Source of the DNA: Candidatus Obscuribacterales bacterium | GTDB lineage: Bacteria > Cyanobacteriota > Vampirovibrionia > Obscuribacterales > Obscuribacteraceae | Assembly: GCA_019747875.1 (NCBI GenBank) | Contig: JAIEQI010000172.1 | Coordinates: 1-36,957, forward strand | Length of the DNA: 36,957 nt | Direction of reading: 5' to 3' | In this document: one piece after another, positions 25,556 through 32,709 of the stretch | How the letters are laid out: every line of letters starts with the position of its first letter | Position numbering within the stretch: position 1 is the first letter of the stretch | Notes under the pieces: generated by a model | Database searches by the model: none | What the model saw: the letters and a program-made list of their open reading frames with translations, nothing else | What the model was told of the DNA's origin: nothing | Program-made: the position numbers and the translations under genes

Positions 25556-26764
25556 TTACTTCGTTGATTGGGTTGGCAGCTCGGTAGTCGTCCTTGGTTT
25601 GCTGGGATCGACAGACGAGACTTGCGATTGAGGGCTTTTTATTTCTCTTGCATATTTCTGCGACTTTTCGGCGAGCCAATTAGAAACTAGCTCTTCGACT
25701 TGTGGCTTAAGATACTTTGTCTCTAGATGGATATGACCTTGTCCAGGCATTAACTCAAGTCGCTTATCAGCCATTGGAAGATCGTTCATCAACTTATGAA
25801 TGTCATCTGCCTTAAAGAGTTTATCTTCAGCACCTTCCAACACGAGCACCGGCTTATTTTCCGGGAGCGCCGGCGCAAGGAGCAGCGAATCTTTGTTGAA
25901 CCAGCGCGTTTTGAAGAGTTCGCCGGCATTCATTTTATTTCTTGCAAGCGAATCGTTTACGCGTTCGTCTGTTATCTCTGGACTTTCAGATACGCGGCTT
26001 CGCAGAAATGGTGTCACATCAAGTTGTGCTTTTGGATTCCAAAAGAATACCGTGACGATTTGCTTGAACACGGATGGACCAAAAAAGTATCGTTGTCGAA
26101 TGGCTGGGCTCGACAGAATCATTCCATCAGCGCATGTTTCGTCGAGAGCCAAGAGGCGAATTGCCATGTTTGCGCCGACACTCTCGCCGATCAAATAAAT
26201 GGGCTTGCGCGGATAAATTTCTCGCAGTTTGGCGAGCAGTGCCTTTAGGTCCCGCTCACTTCGCTTGTACAACACGTGTTTTGGGAATTCTTCTCCGGGG
26301 TGATCGTCGTGATACCACGAACCAAAGCCACGCATGTCGGGAGCAAAAACGGCGTAGCCTTTCCTTGATAAGCTCTCACCAAGTGTTGTGTAGCTTCTTC
26401 CGTGAAGTGTAGCGCCGTGAATTGCCACGATTACAGCATGCGGTGATGATGTGTTTGACCAGCTGTAGATTGGACAATTGATTTCTTTGCTCAAATTATC
26501 CACCAGGCGAGCTTCTAGCTCGATTGTGCCTTTGGCTGAGGCGATCGCCTGCACGTTAGACAGGCTAGCAGCCGTCGTTGCAAGCGTGCAGAGCAGCGCT
26601 CCAATAATTGCGCGTTTGGCTTTCACAAATTTCGCAGTCTTTTGCTGGCGCACGAGAACTCTCCGAGTGCATCTATTGTATTTAGATTGGGTGGATTCTT
26701 GGGGTTGTCGAGAAGATTGTTTAACTATTCTCGATACCGGGATGTTAAGAGGCTCTTTTCGCAT
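25556..26764 (-). CDS. Exported alpha/beta hydrolase (monoacylglycerol-lipase-like)
   Basis: Serine hydrolase of 402 aa from ATG 26764. An in-frame ATG at 26947 would add 61 residues, but a minus-strand terminator hairpin at 26869-26892 lies inside that extension, arguing for the shorter start. A basic N-terminus precedes a hydrophobic segment (AIIGALLCTLATTAASL, about 52-70) that likely exports or anchors it. The hydrolase core shows AIHGATLHGRSY (oxyanion region), DMRGFGSW, the nucleophile elbow GESVGAN (S195), an acid in LEGAEDKLF, and the histidine in GQGHIHLE. This matches lysophospholipase/Hydrolase_4 enzymes acting on lipid or carboxylic esters. The shared RGFGSW motif marks it as a relative of the fusion protein at 28969-31197. 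The substrate is not readable. Confidence 0.87.
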   Translation of the reverse strand: MRKEPLNIPVSRIVKQSSRQPQESTQSKYNRCTRRVLVRQQKTAKFVKAKRAIIGALLCTLATTAASLSNVQAIASAKGTIELEARLVDNLSKEINCPIYSWSNTSSPHAVIVAIHGATLHGRSYTTLGESLSRKGYAVFAPDMRGFGSWYHDDHPGEEFPKHVLYKRSERDLKALLAKLREIYPRKPIYLIGESVGANMAIRLLALDETCADGMILSSPAIRQRYFFGPSVFKQIVTVFFWNPKAQLDVTPFLRSRVSESPEITDERVNDSLARNKMNAGELFKTRWFNKDSLLLAPALPENKPVLVLEGAEDKLFKADDIHKLMNDLPMADKRLELMPGQGHIHLETKYLKPQVEELVSNWLAEKSQKYAREIKSPQSQVSSVDPSKPRTTTELPTQSTK

Positions 26765-26859
26765 CTGTTTACTTTCTTGCTCAAACAGACGGCTTTCAAA
26801 CGATTTCGTTTCTAAATTATGATTTTTGCTGAAGCAGAATTTATCTATCGTTGACAAGC

Positions 26860-26893
26860 TGAGAACAAAGAGGAGCAGTTTCCTGCTCCTCTC
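26860..26893 (-). terminator. Intrinsic terminator, minus strand
   Basis: AGAGGAGCAG (26869-26878) and CTGCTCCTCT (26883-26892) form a perfect 10-bp stem around a 4-nt loop. Read on the minus strand the stem is followed by TTTGTTCTC, a modest U-tract; on the plus strand no U-tract follows. It probably ends the transcript of the small gene upstream on the minus strand (27182-27298) before the hydrolase gene. Confidence 0.65.
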
Positions 26894-27022
26894 ATTGTCT
26901 CCCTCATTCCTCGAATTAGCGAAGAAAAGGCTTCGAAAATCTGCCATTTTTGATTTGACGATGAAGATTGCTCGTCAATCAATCGGGCACAGCACAGCCG
27001 TAAGGCATTGATCATTCTGCAC

Positions 27023-27170
27023 GATATGCGGAAAGCGGTCGCTCTGCGCAGTATCGAAGCGTATAGAATGCGCGGATATTGAAAGGGGCGATGGTCCTTA
27101 AACATATCGAAGCGTTTTGCGCGGAGATAGTGAGAGCGGCATAGCCCTGGACAATATCTAGGCGTTAATC
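27023..27170. repeat. Diverged ~51-bp tandem repeat, about three copies
   Basis: Copies begin at 27023, 27075 and 27126 (periods 52 and 51). Each opens GATAT or GATAG, has an AAAG/GAGAG-GCGG-like core and closes with a TATCGAAGCG-like segment (TATCTAGGCG in the last). Similarity is clear by eye but imperfect, so the duplication is old. It lies in the presumed 3' untranslated region of the small gene and is not an open frame of interest. Confidence 0.5.
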
Positions 27171-27181
27171 AACCATTCCTG

Positions 27182-27298
27182 TTAGTGCTTTGGATCTTCC
27201 ATAGCTCGGTAACGTTTGTATTCGTCCCAAGCATTGCCTTCTTGTGTGGGGGAGATAGACTCGAAAAGTCGCTTAAGCCATTCTTTGAACATCATCAT
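27182..27298 (-). CDS. Small 38-residue protein, unrecognised
   Basis: Short gene easily missed by gene finders. It starts with three consecutive ATG codons (MMMFKEWLKRLFES) and ends EDPKH before TAA. AGGTGA sits 5 to 6 nt before the first ATG, a good ribosome site. The N-terminal half can form an amphipathic basic helix (FKEWLKRLFESI); the C-terminal half is polar and aromatic (WDEYKRYRAMED). No family is recognised. A terminator about 290 nt downstream on the same strand fits a small independent transcription unit with a repeat-bearing tail. The codon pattern looks protein-like, but a 117-nt frame can arise by chance. Confidence 0.55.
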   Translation of the reverse strand: MMMFKEWLKRLFESISPTQEGNAWDEYKRYRAMEDPKH

Positions 27299-27432
27299 TT
27301 TGGTCACCTGATACCTGTATGTACAACCCTATTTGCTGGGCATAGTTCGGTTACTATTTAATTGACTTGATAGTCGTCGAAATTAGCCGTGGAGCTAGAA
27401 GAGCGTGCTCAGCTGGACTCCACAACAGCTTT

Positions 27433-28713
27433 CTAGTAGCCTCCCATTGCCAGGTTCGCAGGTGCATCAAGTTGGATCTTGATGTCTTCGCCCTGCAAGA
27501 TATTCACTTCGCTTCCTTTTCGGAGTAAGAAACTCTGAGCCAATCCGACGCCAGCGCCAATCGCCGTTCCAGACCATGCTCCACGTCCTACTCCTCGGCT
27601 TCCACCAGCGATACCTCCGACTGCCAGTCCGAGTGCTGCGCCTGCACCTGCACCAATAGCGGTGGCAACTGCTGCTTTCTTCACTTTGGACATTGCATTT
27701 TCACCGCGAAGCATTTCGCCTGAATCGCCGGTGCTGCTGGAATATTTACTGACACCGCCTGTGATGTGCGCGGTAATTGGTGTTTCGCCTCCGTCAGGCG
27801 TGCGCAGGCTTGTGAATTTGATTCCAAGCTTGCCGGACTTTCCGAGATATTTGCCATTTGACGCATCCGTAACTTGTCCCGTCAATATGGAACCAGCTGG
27901 TATGGATGCATTTCCTAGATTTATCGATTCGGTTGTTTTTGCCATGATCACATCGCCGGCTCGAGCAACGCCGCTTGATAGAGATGTAGCGAGTTTTGCG
28001 GAGATGGTCATGCCTGCTGGTATGTAAACGACCTGGCCTCTACGAACCGTGCCGAATTGTGTGGGATTGTATGAAACATCGGGCTGCATGTTGTAGCCGC
28101 CGGTTGATGCCAGTGCAGTTTGTCCTGAGTCAACAGGTGTGTAAGGCGTTGTGCTAGCGGGAGTGGGGTCCATCTTAGCGTAAGCTGGTGCTGTGGAAAC
28201 GGGTTTGCTTGATGCCACTGCACTTGGTGGTGCTTTGTAGGGGGCTGGTTTTGCCGCAGCGGTTGCTCCGCTGCTATAACTAGCTCCGGTGAGCTGAGCA
28301 ATATACGCATCCACATGTGTTTTGTTGGACAGGGCGGCTTTCAGGGAATTTGCCCACTTCTGAGCGAGGATGCTAGGCGTGGTGCCCGCAGCTTTAGCTG
28401 TTGCTGCATCCACGCTGGTTACGAGGTAGCCACCAAGGGTGATGACAGGAACGCCTTTGACATAGGTTATTTTTACGGCGGTTGGTCCGTGATTTGATGA
28501 TGCTACAAGTGAATTGTCGATATTGCGTTGTATTTTTTCGGCACGTGCCGTTGCTGTCATTCCACTGGAGCCGGCGTTGACAGTAAATACTGGCGAGCCA
28601 CCGATCAAGATTGAATTTCCTGCAGCTAACACCGGTACGATGGAGAACGTTAAGAAATTGCCGACAGCAAGCATTAGAGCGAGCGACTGCCGCCCTCCAG
28701 GGATTGATTTCAT
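27433..28713 (-). CDS. Exported glycine-zipper protein with MscS-type N-terminal domain
   Basis: Envelope protein of 426 aa. ATG 28713 is preceded by AGAGG about 10 nt upstream and opens a signal peptide ending near VLAAG (about 32). Residues 33-130 (ILIGGSPVFTVNAG ... TARAEKIQRNID ... LAQKWANSLKAAL) resemble the periplasmic N-terminal domain found ahead of MscS-like channels in cyanobacteria, but no channel helices follow. A Pro/Ser/Thr/Ala linker (about 145-225) leads to a beta-rich domain (226-325: VVYIPAGMTISAKLATSLSS, ASIPAGSILTGQV) reminiscent of TrbI/VirB10-like or outer-membrane assembly folds. The C-terminus has a glycine zipper (IGAGAGAALGLAVGGIAGG, about 345-390), which usually inserts in or packs against membranes. 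Function is unknown; an outer-envelope scaffold is my inference. Confidence 0.75.
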   Translation of the reverse strand: MKSIPGGRQSLALMLAVGNFLTFSIVPVLAAGNSILIGGSPVFTVNAGSSGMTATARAEKIQRNIDNSLVASSNHGPTAVKITYVKGVPVITLGGYLVTSVDAATAKAAGTTPSILAQKWANSLKAALSNKTHVDAYIAQLTGASYSSGATAAAKPAPYKAPPSAVASSKPVSTAPAYAKMDPTPASTTPYTPVDSGQTALASTGGYNMQPDVSYNPTQFGTVRRGQVVYIPAGMTISAKLATSLSSGVARAGDVIMAKTTESINLGNASIPAGSILTGQVTDASNGKYLGKSGKLGIKFTSLRTPDGGETPITAHITGGVSKYSSSTGDSGEMLRGENAMSKVKKAAVATAIGAGAGAALGLAVGGIAGGSRGVGRGAWSGTAIGAGVGLAQSFLLRKGSEVNILQGEDIKIQLDAPANLAMGGY

Positions 28714-28968
28714 ATGTAGTAACCTCTATAAAAATGCAGAAGAACTGCAATCAATTAGTTCCGCCAACCAGGTCTCTCTTTTTGAGCTGACGGATCTCCA
28801 CGACGACGGTGGGTTATCGCTGTTCCCGAAAATGGAAAAATGTTTCGGATTTGCGTTTTATAAGTCGAAATACCTGTCAGCTGGTTGTTCCGAGATGAAC
28901 AAGCTGTCAGGGCGTGCATTACATAGAGGATGGACGCTACTTAGCCAACACGATCAACTAAACTTGCG

Positions 28969-31197
28969 TTATGGCGTGTTTATGCTTTGCATGCCTGCGC
29001 CTTCATTCATTCTGGCTCGAATGTTGTCGGCGCCCATTCCTTGGCGCATCCTGCCTGGAGCCATTTGACCGGGTCTAGCTCCGCCTCGCCTTAAGGCTGG
29101 TGCCATTGGGCCTGCTCCTGGAGTTAAAGGAACAGGGAGGAGAGATTGCATTCCTTTTGCCATGCCATCGATTCCGGAGTAGCCGATCTGAAAGGAGCCG
29201 ATTTCTCCATCAGCGCGCAGAAATACCGTTGTTGGTACTGGTCCGATGTCATACTCATCAACTAATTTGGCATTCTCTTTATCATCGACGTCAACTGTTT
29301 GGAAATCGATTTTTTGTCCAAACATTCCTTTTGCTTTCTCAATTACCGAATTCATGTCTTTGCATGGTTGACACCAGCTTGCATTGAATACGATCACTTT
29401 CGGTTTGTTTGTTTGTCCGGAGCCTGCGTATCCGCGCCGTCTTCTCTTTGGCGCCGTCACGTCTGGAGGCATGGCCATCATCATGCGATTTGCGTCTGCT
29501 GCGGCCGCGGTGCCTTGTCCAAATCGACGAACCAGCATGAAGTTTTGCATGGCTGCCTTGAAATGCTTATTATGATAAAGTGCAAGTCCCATCAAATAAT
29601 GCACGTTTGGATCTTGTGGTGAAATCTCCGCAGCTCCTTGAAGTATCTTAAGCGCTTCATCGTTAGAACCGCTTTCCATCAATGTCTTAGCTTGCGCAAG
29701 GAGATCCGGTAAATTGGCGTTGCCTTGTGCTGATTGTGGGCAATGCGCGAAGATCCATTTAGCGACGCCTAAAATATCCTTGTCTGTGCACTGACCTTCT
29801 TCAAAAATCAAATGTTCGGCGTTTGCGACGTAGATCATTGTTTTATCTTTTGTCGGCATTTCATCATATAGTTCTTGAGTGCCTTCGGGTTTAACTAAGC
29901 CGTCCTTGCTACCCTGGACGATTAGTACCGGTAGCGACGTGATTTTCTTTGCTTCATCATGGTTGTCGTTCATGAAACCTTGAAACTGCATCAACTCAAG
30001 CGGAGACAACTCCATTTTGTTCAGTGGGTCATCTTTCCATTGTTGTTCGAGTTGAGCGTTGTCTCCAGCCGCTTGATCGACAATCTTTTTTCCGATATCA
30101 AATTTGCGATTCGGTCCCAGTAAGGCATGGAAGGCAACAGACAAGTCTGTTTTCTTTTGCTGGAAGCGGTCGCCGGATGCGCATGCGGAAATCATTCCCG
30201 TCATCAATTCTGGAAATTGTGCTGCTGAATGAATTGCGATTGCACCACCCATTGACTCGCCTAAAACGAAAATTGGTTTGTTAGGATTAGCGCGACGGAG
30301 CCAGCCCAGAGTCGTTTTTACGTCCTCTATGCATGCTTTGAAGTCTACATTCTTGTGTCCTTTCGCATCCATCCAAGAGCCGAATCCGCGAACATCGATT
30401 GCGTAAGTTGCCACTCCTAACGAGGACATCGCTTTGCCAAAGCGATCAAAGCTTTCCGAATGCAATCCCAATCCATGTATACATAGCAGTACTGCTCTCG
30501 TCGGAATTCCGAACATGGTCCACGACACACAGGGCGCATCACCGCGTACCTTGCCTTTGTGTTTGTCGTCCTTTTTATCAGAGTCGTCCGAGTCATCCTT
30601 CTTGGATTCTGATTTACCGGCGGCTGCGGATGGATTAGAGATTGGTGGCAGCTGACTTTGGTTGATCATTGCGCCAGGCATTTGATATCCCGTTGATTGG
30701 TAGCTAGGTGCAGGATAACCTTGAGCTGGAATGTTCTGCATCGGATAACCTTGTGCGCCTTGCATCGGATAATTTTGTGTTGGATATGCCTGCGCTGGAA
30801 TGCCTTGCATTGGATAACCTTGCGCTGGAATGCCTTGCATTGGATAACCTTGCGCTGGAATGCCTTGCATTGGATAACCTTGCGCTGGATTGCCTTGCAT
30901 CGGGTAAGCTTGCCCTGGAATGCCTTGCATCGGATAACCTTGCGTTTGGTATCCTTGTGCTGGAACTTGGGCCGGATATCCTTGCGAGCCCTGCGCTGGA
31001 TAATCCGCTTGCTGAGCGCCGGCGCTGTTTTGAGCTTGCCTCATCATCTGCGCCCGACGTCTGCGTTGTCCGATAGGCATTGGCTCTGGCTGCATTCCAA
31101 CCTGCGCAATCAAAATGGGTTCAGTGTTGCTGACTTCGGCACTTATTGCTGGAAGCGTTTGTGAAAGCACGATTGTGCTGATCAGAAGTAGTCGCAT
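28969..31197 (-). CDS. Exported alpha/beta hydrolase - TPR - thioredoxin fusion protein
   Basis: Three-module envelope protein of 742 aa. A signal peptide (about 1-20) is followed by a long Gln/Gly/Pro/Tyr-rich region (about 60-180) with 10-residue repeats of the type GYPMQGIPAQ, then a Lys/Asp-rich spacer. The hydrolase (about 220-490) has CIHGLGLHSE, DVRGFGSW, the nucleophile elbow GESMGG (S315), an acid in QGSKDGLV and the histidine in NAEHLIF. TPR-like helices follow (about 505-580: DPNVHYLMGLALYHNKHFKA). The C-terminal thioredoxin domain (595-690) has NASWCQPCKDM (C609, C612) and DIGPVPTTVFL, the cis-proline loop. A Gly/Met/Arg-rich tail ends the protein. The hydrolase module is related to the one at 25556-26764. 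A single exported chain combining ester hydrolysis and thiol redox is unusual; how the activities cooperate is unknown. Confidence 0.88.
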   Translation of the reverse strand: MRLLLISTIVLSQTLPAISAEVSNTEPILIAQVGMQPEPMPIGQRRRRAQMMRQAQNSAGAQQADYPAQGSQGYPAQVPAQGYQTQGYPMQGIPGQAYPMQGNPAQGYPMQGIPAQGYPMQGIPAQGYPMQGIPAQAYPTQNYPMQGAQGYPMQNIPAQGYPAPSYQSTGYQMPGAMINQSQLPPISNPSAAAGKSESKKDDSDDSDKKDDKHKGKVRGDAPCVSWTMFGIPTRAVLLCIHGLGLHSESFDRFGKAMSSLGVATYAIDVRGFGSWMDAKGHKNVDFKACIEDVKTTLGWLRRANPNKPIFVLGESMGGAIAIHSAAQFPELMTGMISACASGDRFQQKKTDLSVAFHALLGPNRKFDIGKKIVDQAAGDNAQLEQQWKDDPLNKMELSPLELMQFQGFMNDNHDEAKKITSLPVLIVQGSKDGLVKPEGTQELYDEMPTKDKTMIYVANAEHLIFEEGQCTDKDILGVAKWIFAHCPQSAQGNANLPDLLAQAKTLMESGSNDEALKILQGAAEISPQDPNVHYLMGLALYHNKHFKAAMQNFMLVRRFGQGTAAAADANRMMMAMPPDVTAPKRRRRGYAGSGQTNKPKVIVFNASWCQPCKDMNSVIEKAKGMFGQKIDFQTVDVDDKENAKLVDEYDIGPVPTTVFLRADGEIGSFQIGYSGIDGMAKGMQSLLPVPLTPGAGPMAPALRRGGARPGQMAPGRMRQGMGADNIRARMNEGAGMQSINTP
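30715..30960 (-). repeat. 30-bp tandem repeat encoding a GYPMQGIPAQ decapeptide array
   Basis: Units of 30 bp (plus-strand reading TGGATAACCTTGCGCTGGAA followed by TGCCTTGCAT) repeat almost perfectly from about 30790 to 30950 and more loosely on both sides. The frame is kept in the 742-aa protein. The near identity of the central copies suggests recent slippage expansion. Confidence 0.85.
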
Positions 31198-31283
31198 GCC
31201 AATTCTCGTGGGAAACTATCGATCCATCTTAGCAAGCGCGATGACGTATTTCCAGGCAGTGTGATTCAGCTATTGGGTTTTGT

Positions 31284-32576
31284 TCACTGGTTCGAGTTTT
31301 GCTGGGCTGCAAGCTGTTGATCGATTCTTGCACCAAGCCCGTCTGTGTCTTGTCCGAGAATATCTTGACTCGTTGTATATACCATCGGTTGCGCGGCAAC
31401 GTTCACCATTTGGAATGCGAACTGCTGCGCTTCGGCGATCTTCAATTGATTCTGAGGAGCATACAGAGCTTTTGCTGAACTCTCACGCATCCTATTTCGC
31501 ACATCGATAATTGCGTTGCGCACGAGGTTGTAGAGTTCTCGTAGGATTGGGAATCCCATGAAGAAGACGGCGTAAGCCATTATGGCATGGACTTGATCGG
31601 CAAATGGAATTAAGGGCTGAAACCAGGCTAAGTGCTGGTTTAGAGCATAGGCACCGCACAAGTTGGCTCCGGCAAAGAAGAATACCCAGTGCAGGCGCTC
31701 TGTCGGTACTTTTGTGAAGATCCAATCCTTCTCTTTTAAGAATGCCGGCATTTCATAAAGAGCTGCGACTGATGATGGACCAGTTGCTGTGACCTGAAGT
31801 TCAGGGAATGTATACACAATAGTTCCCTTTTGGCTTACCTCTGGGTTTCCGTTGAATCTCACCAGCACAGGCAAAATGGATGAATCGTTAGCCTTGCTGC
31901 TCACCAGATATGGTGCCAGTTGTTCTGCTGTGACGGCGCCGCCATTTCTCCGGATCATCTCGGCTGTAAGTTTATATTGTTCTTCTTCTAAGTCGCGGTT
32001 CGGATCGCCATCTCCAAAGAGAAAGCTAAAGCAATTGGAAAAGAATCCTCGATCGGGCTGATCGATTCTATAACCACAATAAGATTCTGGTGTTTCGCCG
32101 CCTGTAAATATGCTCCATCCAAAAAACATACCTAGAGCTTCGAAGTCGAAGAATTCGAAATCCAGTCCGTCTTGCAGATCCAGATCGGCTTCCCCATCAC
32201 TGGCATCCATTCCACACAGAATGATGATTAATGCAACCGTAAAGACTACTGCAATAGTGACGAATGACACTACTAGCAATACACCGAAGCTCATTCTCAG
32301 AAGAAAGAACGCGGCTTCGTAAGCTGCTTGCAAGGTTTCCATTACTATCTTGCGAATGCCAACCAGGCGATAAATGGAGTCCAGGTCGGGAAAAAATTTA
32401 TAGACGAGCTGTCCCCGGTTTGAGACCTCCATCACCGCTTTTGTTTCAAGCGCAATCTTGTTGAGTTCAATGGAGGTGAGGTGCAGCGGCAGTCCGGTTT
32501 TTGCAGCAACGTCAGCTATGGACACTTTATGCCCGAGCTCTTTTATTGCCTTAAGAACCTTGCTCTTTGTGGACAC
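31284..32576 (-). CDS. Conserved membrane protein of the cyanobacterial/plastid At5g03900-like family
   Basis: Integral membrane protein of 430 aa from GTG 32576. The N-terminus (about 4-66) looks like a winged-helix module (VLKAIKELGHKVSIADVAAK, TGLPLHLTSIELNKIA) ending in a beta wing with VSNRGQLVYKFFPD. A membrane segment follows (92-122), then an acidic loop and the signature FSFLFGDGDPNRDLEE that I associate with cyanobacterial and plant members, a second winged-helix-like repeat (about 197-262: GGAVTAEQLAPYL, LVRFNGNPEVSQKGTIVYTF), and two more membrane segments (about 295-350). Plant homologues are annotated by some as iron-sulfur related, without solid evidence that I know. Its presence is the main taxonomic hint toward the cyanobacterial lineage. 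Duplication of the soluble module is visible within the protein. Confidence 0.75.
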   Translation of the reverse strand: MSTKSKVLKAIKELGHKVSIADVAAKTGLPLHLTSIELNKIALETKAVMEVSNRGQLVYKFFPDLDSIYRLVGIRKIVMETLQAAYEAAFFLLRMSFGVLLVVSFVTIAVVFTVALIIILCGMDASDGEADLDLQDGLDFEFFDFEALGMFFGWSIFTGGETPESYCGYRIDQPDRGFFSNCFSFLFGDGDPNRDLEEEQYKLTAEMIRRNGGAVTAEQLAPYLVSSKANDSSILPVLVRFNGNPEVSQKGTIVYTFPELQVTATGPSSVAALYEMPAFLKEKDWIFTKVPTERLHWVFFFAGANLCGAYALNQHLAWFQPLIPFADQVHAIMAYAVFFMGFPILRELYNLVRNAIIDVRNRMRESSAKALYAPQNQLKIAEAQQFAFQMVNVAAQPMVYTTSQDILGQDTDGLGARIDQQLAAQQNSNQ

Positions 32577-32648
32577 TGACCCAAACCGTGAGGTATTAGC
32601 AGGATAATGCTACTCCCACTGGCTCTTGGGGCACAGCCGGTTAACCGC

Positions 32649-32684
32649 AAAAAAGCCTCGAAACTTGAGCAAAATTTGGCTTTT
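32649..32684 (-). terminator. Intrinsic terminator of the large TPR gene
   Basis: On the minus strand AAAAGCC (32684-32678) pairs with GGCTTTT (32657-32651) over 7 bp, with a 20-nt loop, and the 3' arm runs into a T-tract (six Ts in total, to 32649). It lies 26 nt after the stop of the TPR gene at 32710. The long loop weakens it, but position and U-tract fit. Confidence 0.6.
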
Positions 32685-32709
32685 CGGGTCAAATTCGGAT
32701 TAAATCATT

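Larger units (their letters stand above)
26765..27181. other. Gap between the exported hydrolase and the small gene
   Basis: No credible long gene is present. From left to right it holds the presumed promoter region of the exported hydrolase (no convincing -35/-10 pair seen), a terminator hairpin (26869-26892), an unremarkable spacer and the diverged 51-bp repeat (27023-27170). Together these look like the 3' untranslated part of the small minus-strand gene at 27182-27298. Confidence 0.5.

Noticed and set aside
25858..25882. 14-bp match to the family A hairpin element inside the exported hydrolase
   Set aside because: It shares only GCCGGCGCTCCCGG and lacks the first arm of the hairpin; it encodes APALPE in a normal position of the hydrolase, so chance is likelier.
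26765..26947. N-terminal extension of the exported hydrolase from ATG 26947
   Set aside because: A perfect terminator hairpin with a U-tract on the minus strand falls inside it, and the extension resembles no leader; ATG 26764 is preferred.
27023..27170. CRISPR array
   Set aside because: Only about three diverged copies with no conserved repeat/unique spacer alternation and no cas genes nearby.
28740..29068. Plus-strand frame in the gap 28714-28968 and beyond
   Set aside because: It runs antisense into the 742-aa gene, has no ribosome site or family match. The 255-nt gap holds only a short CCGAAA/TTTCGG inverted repeat without a T-run.
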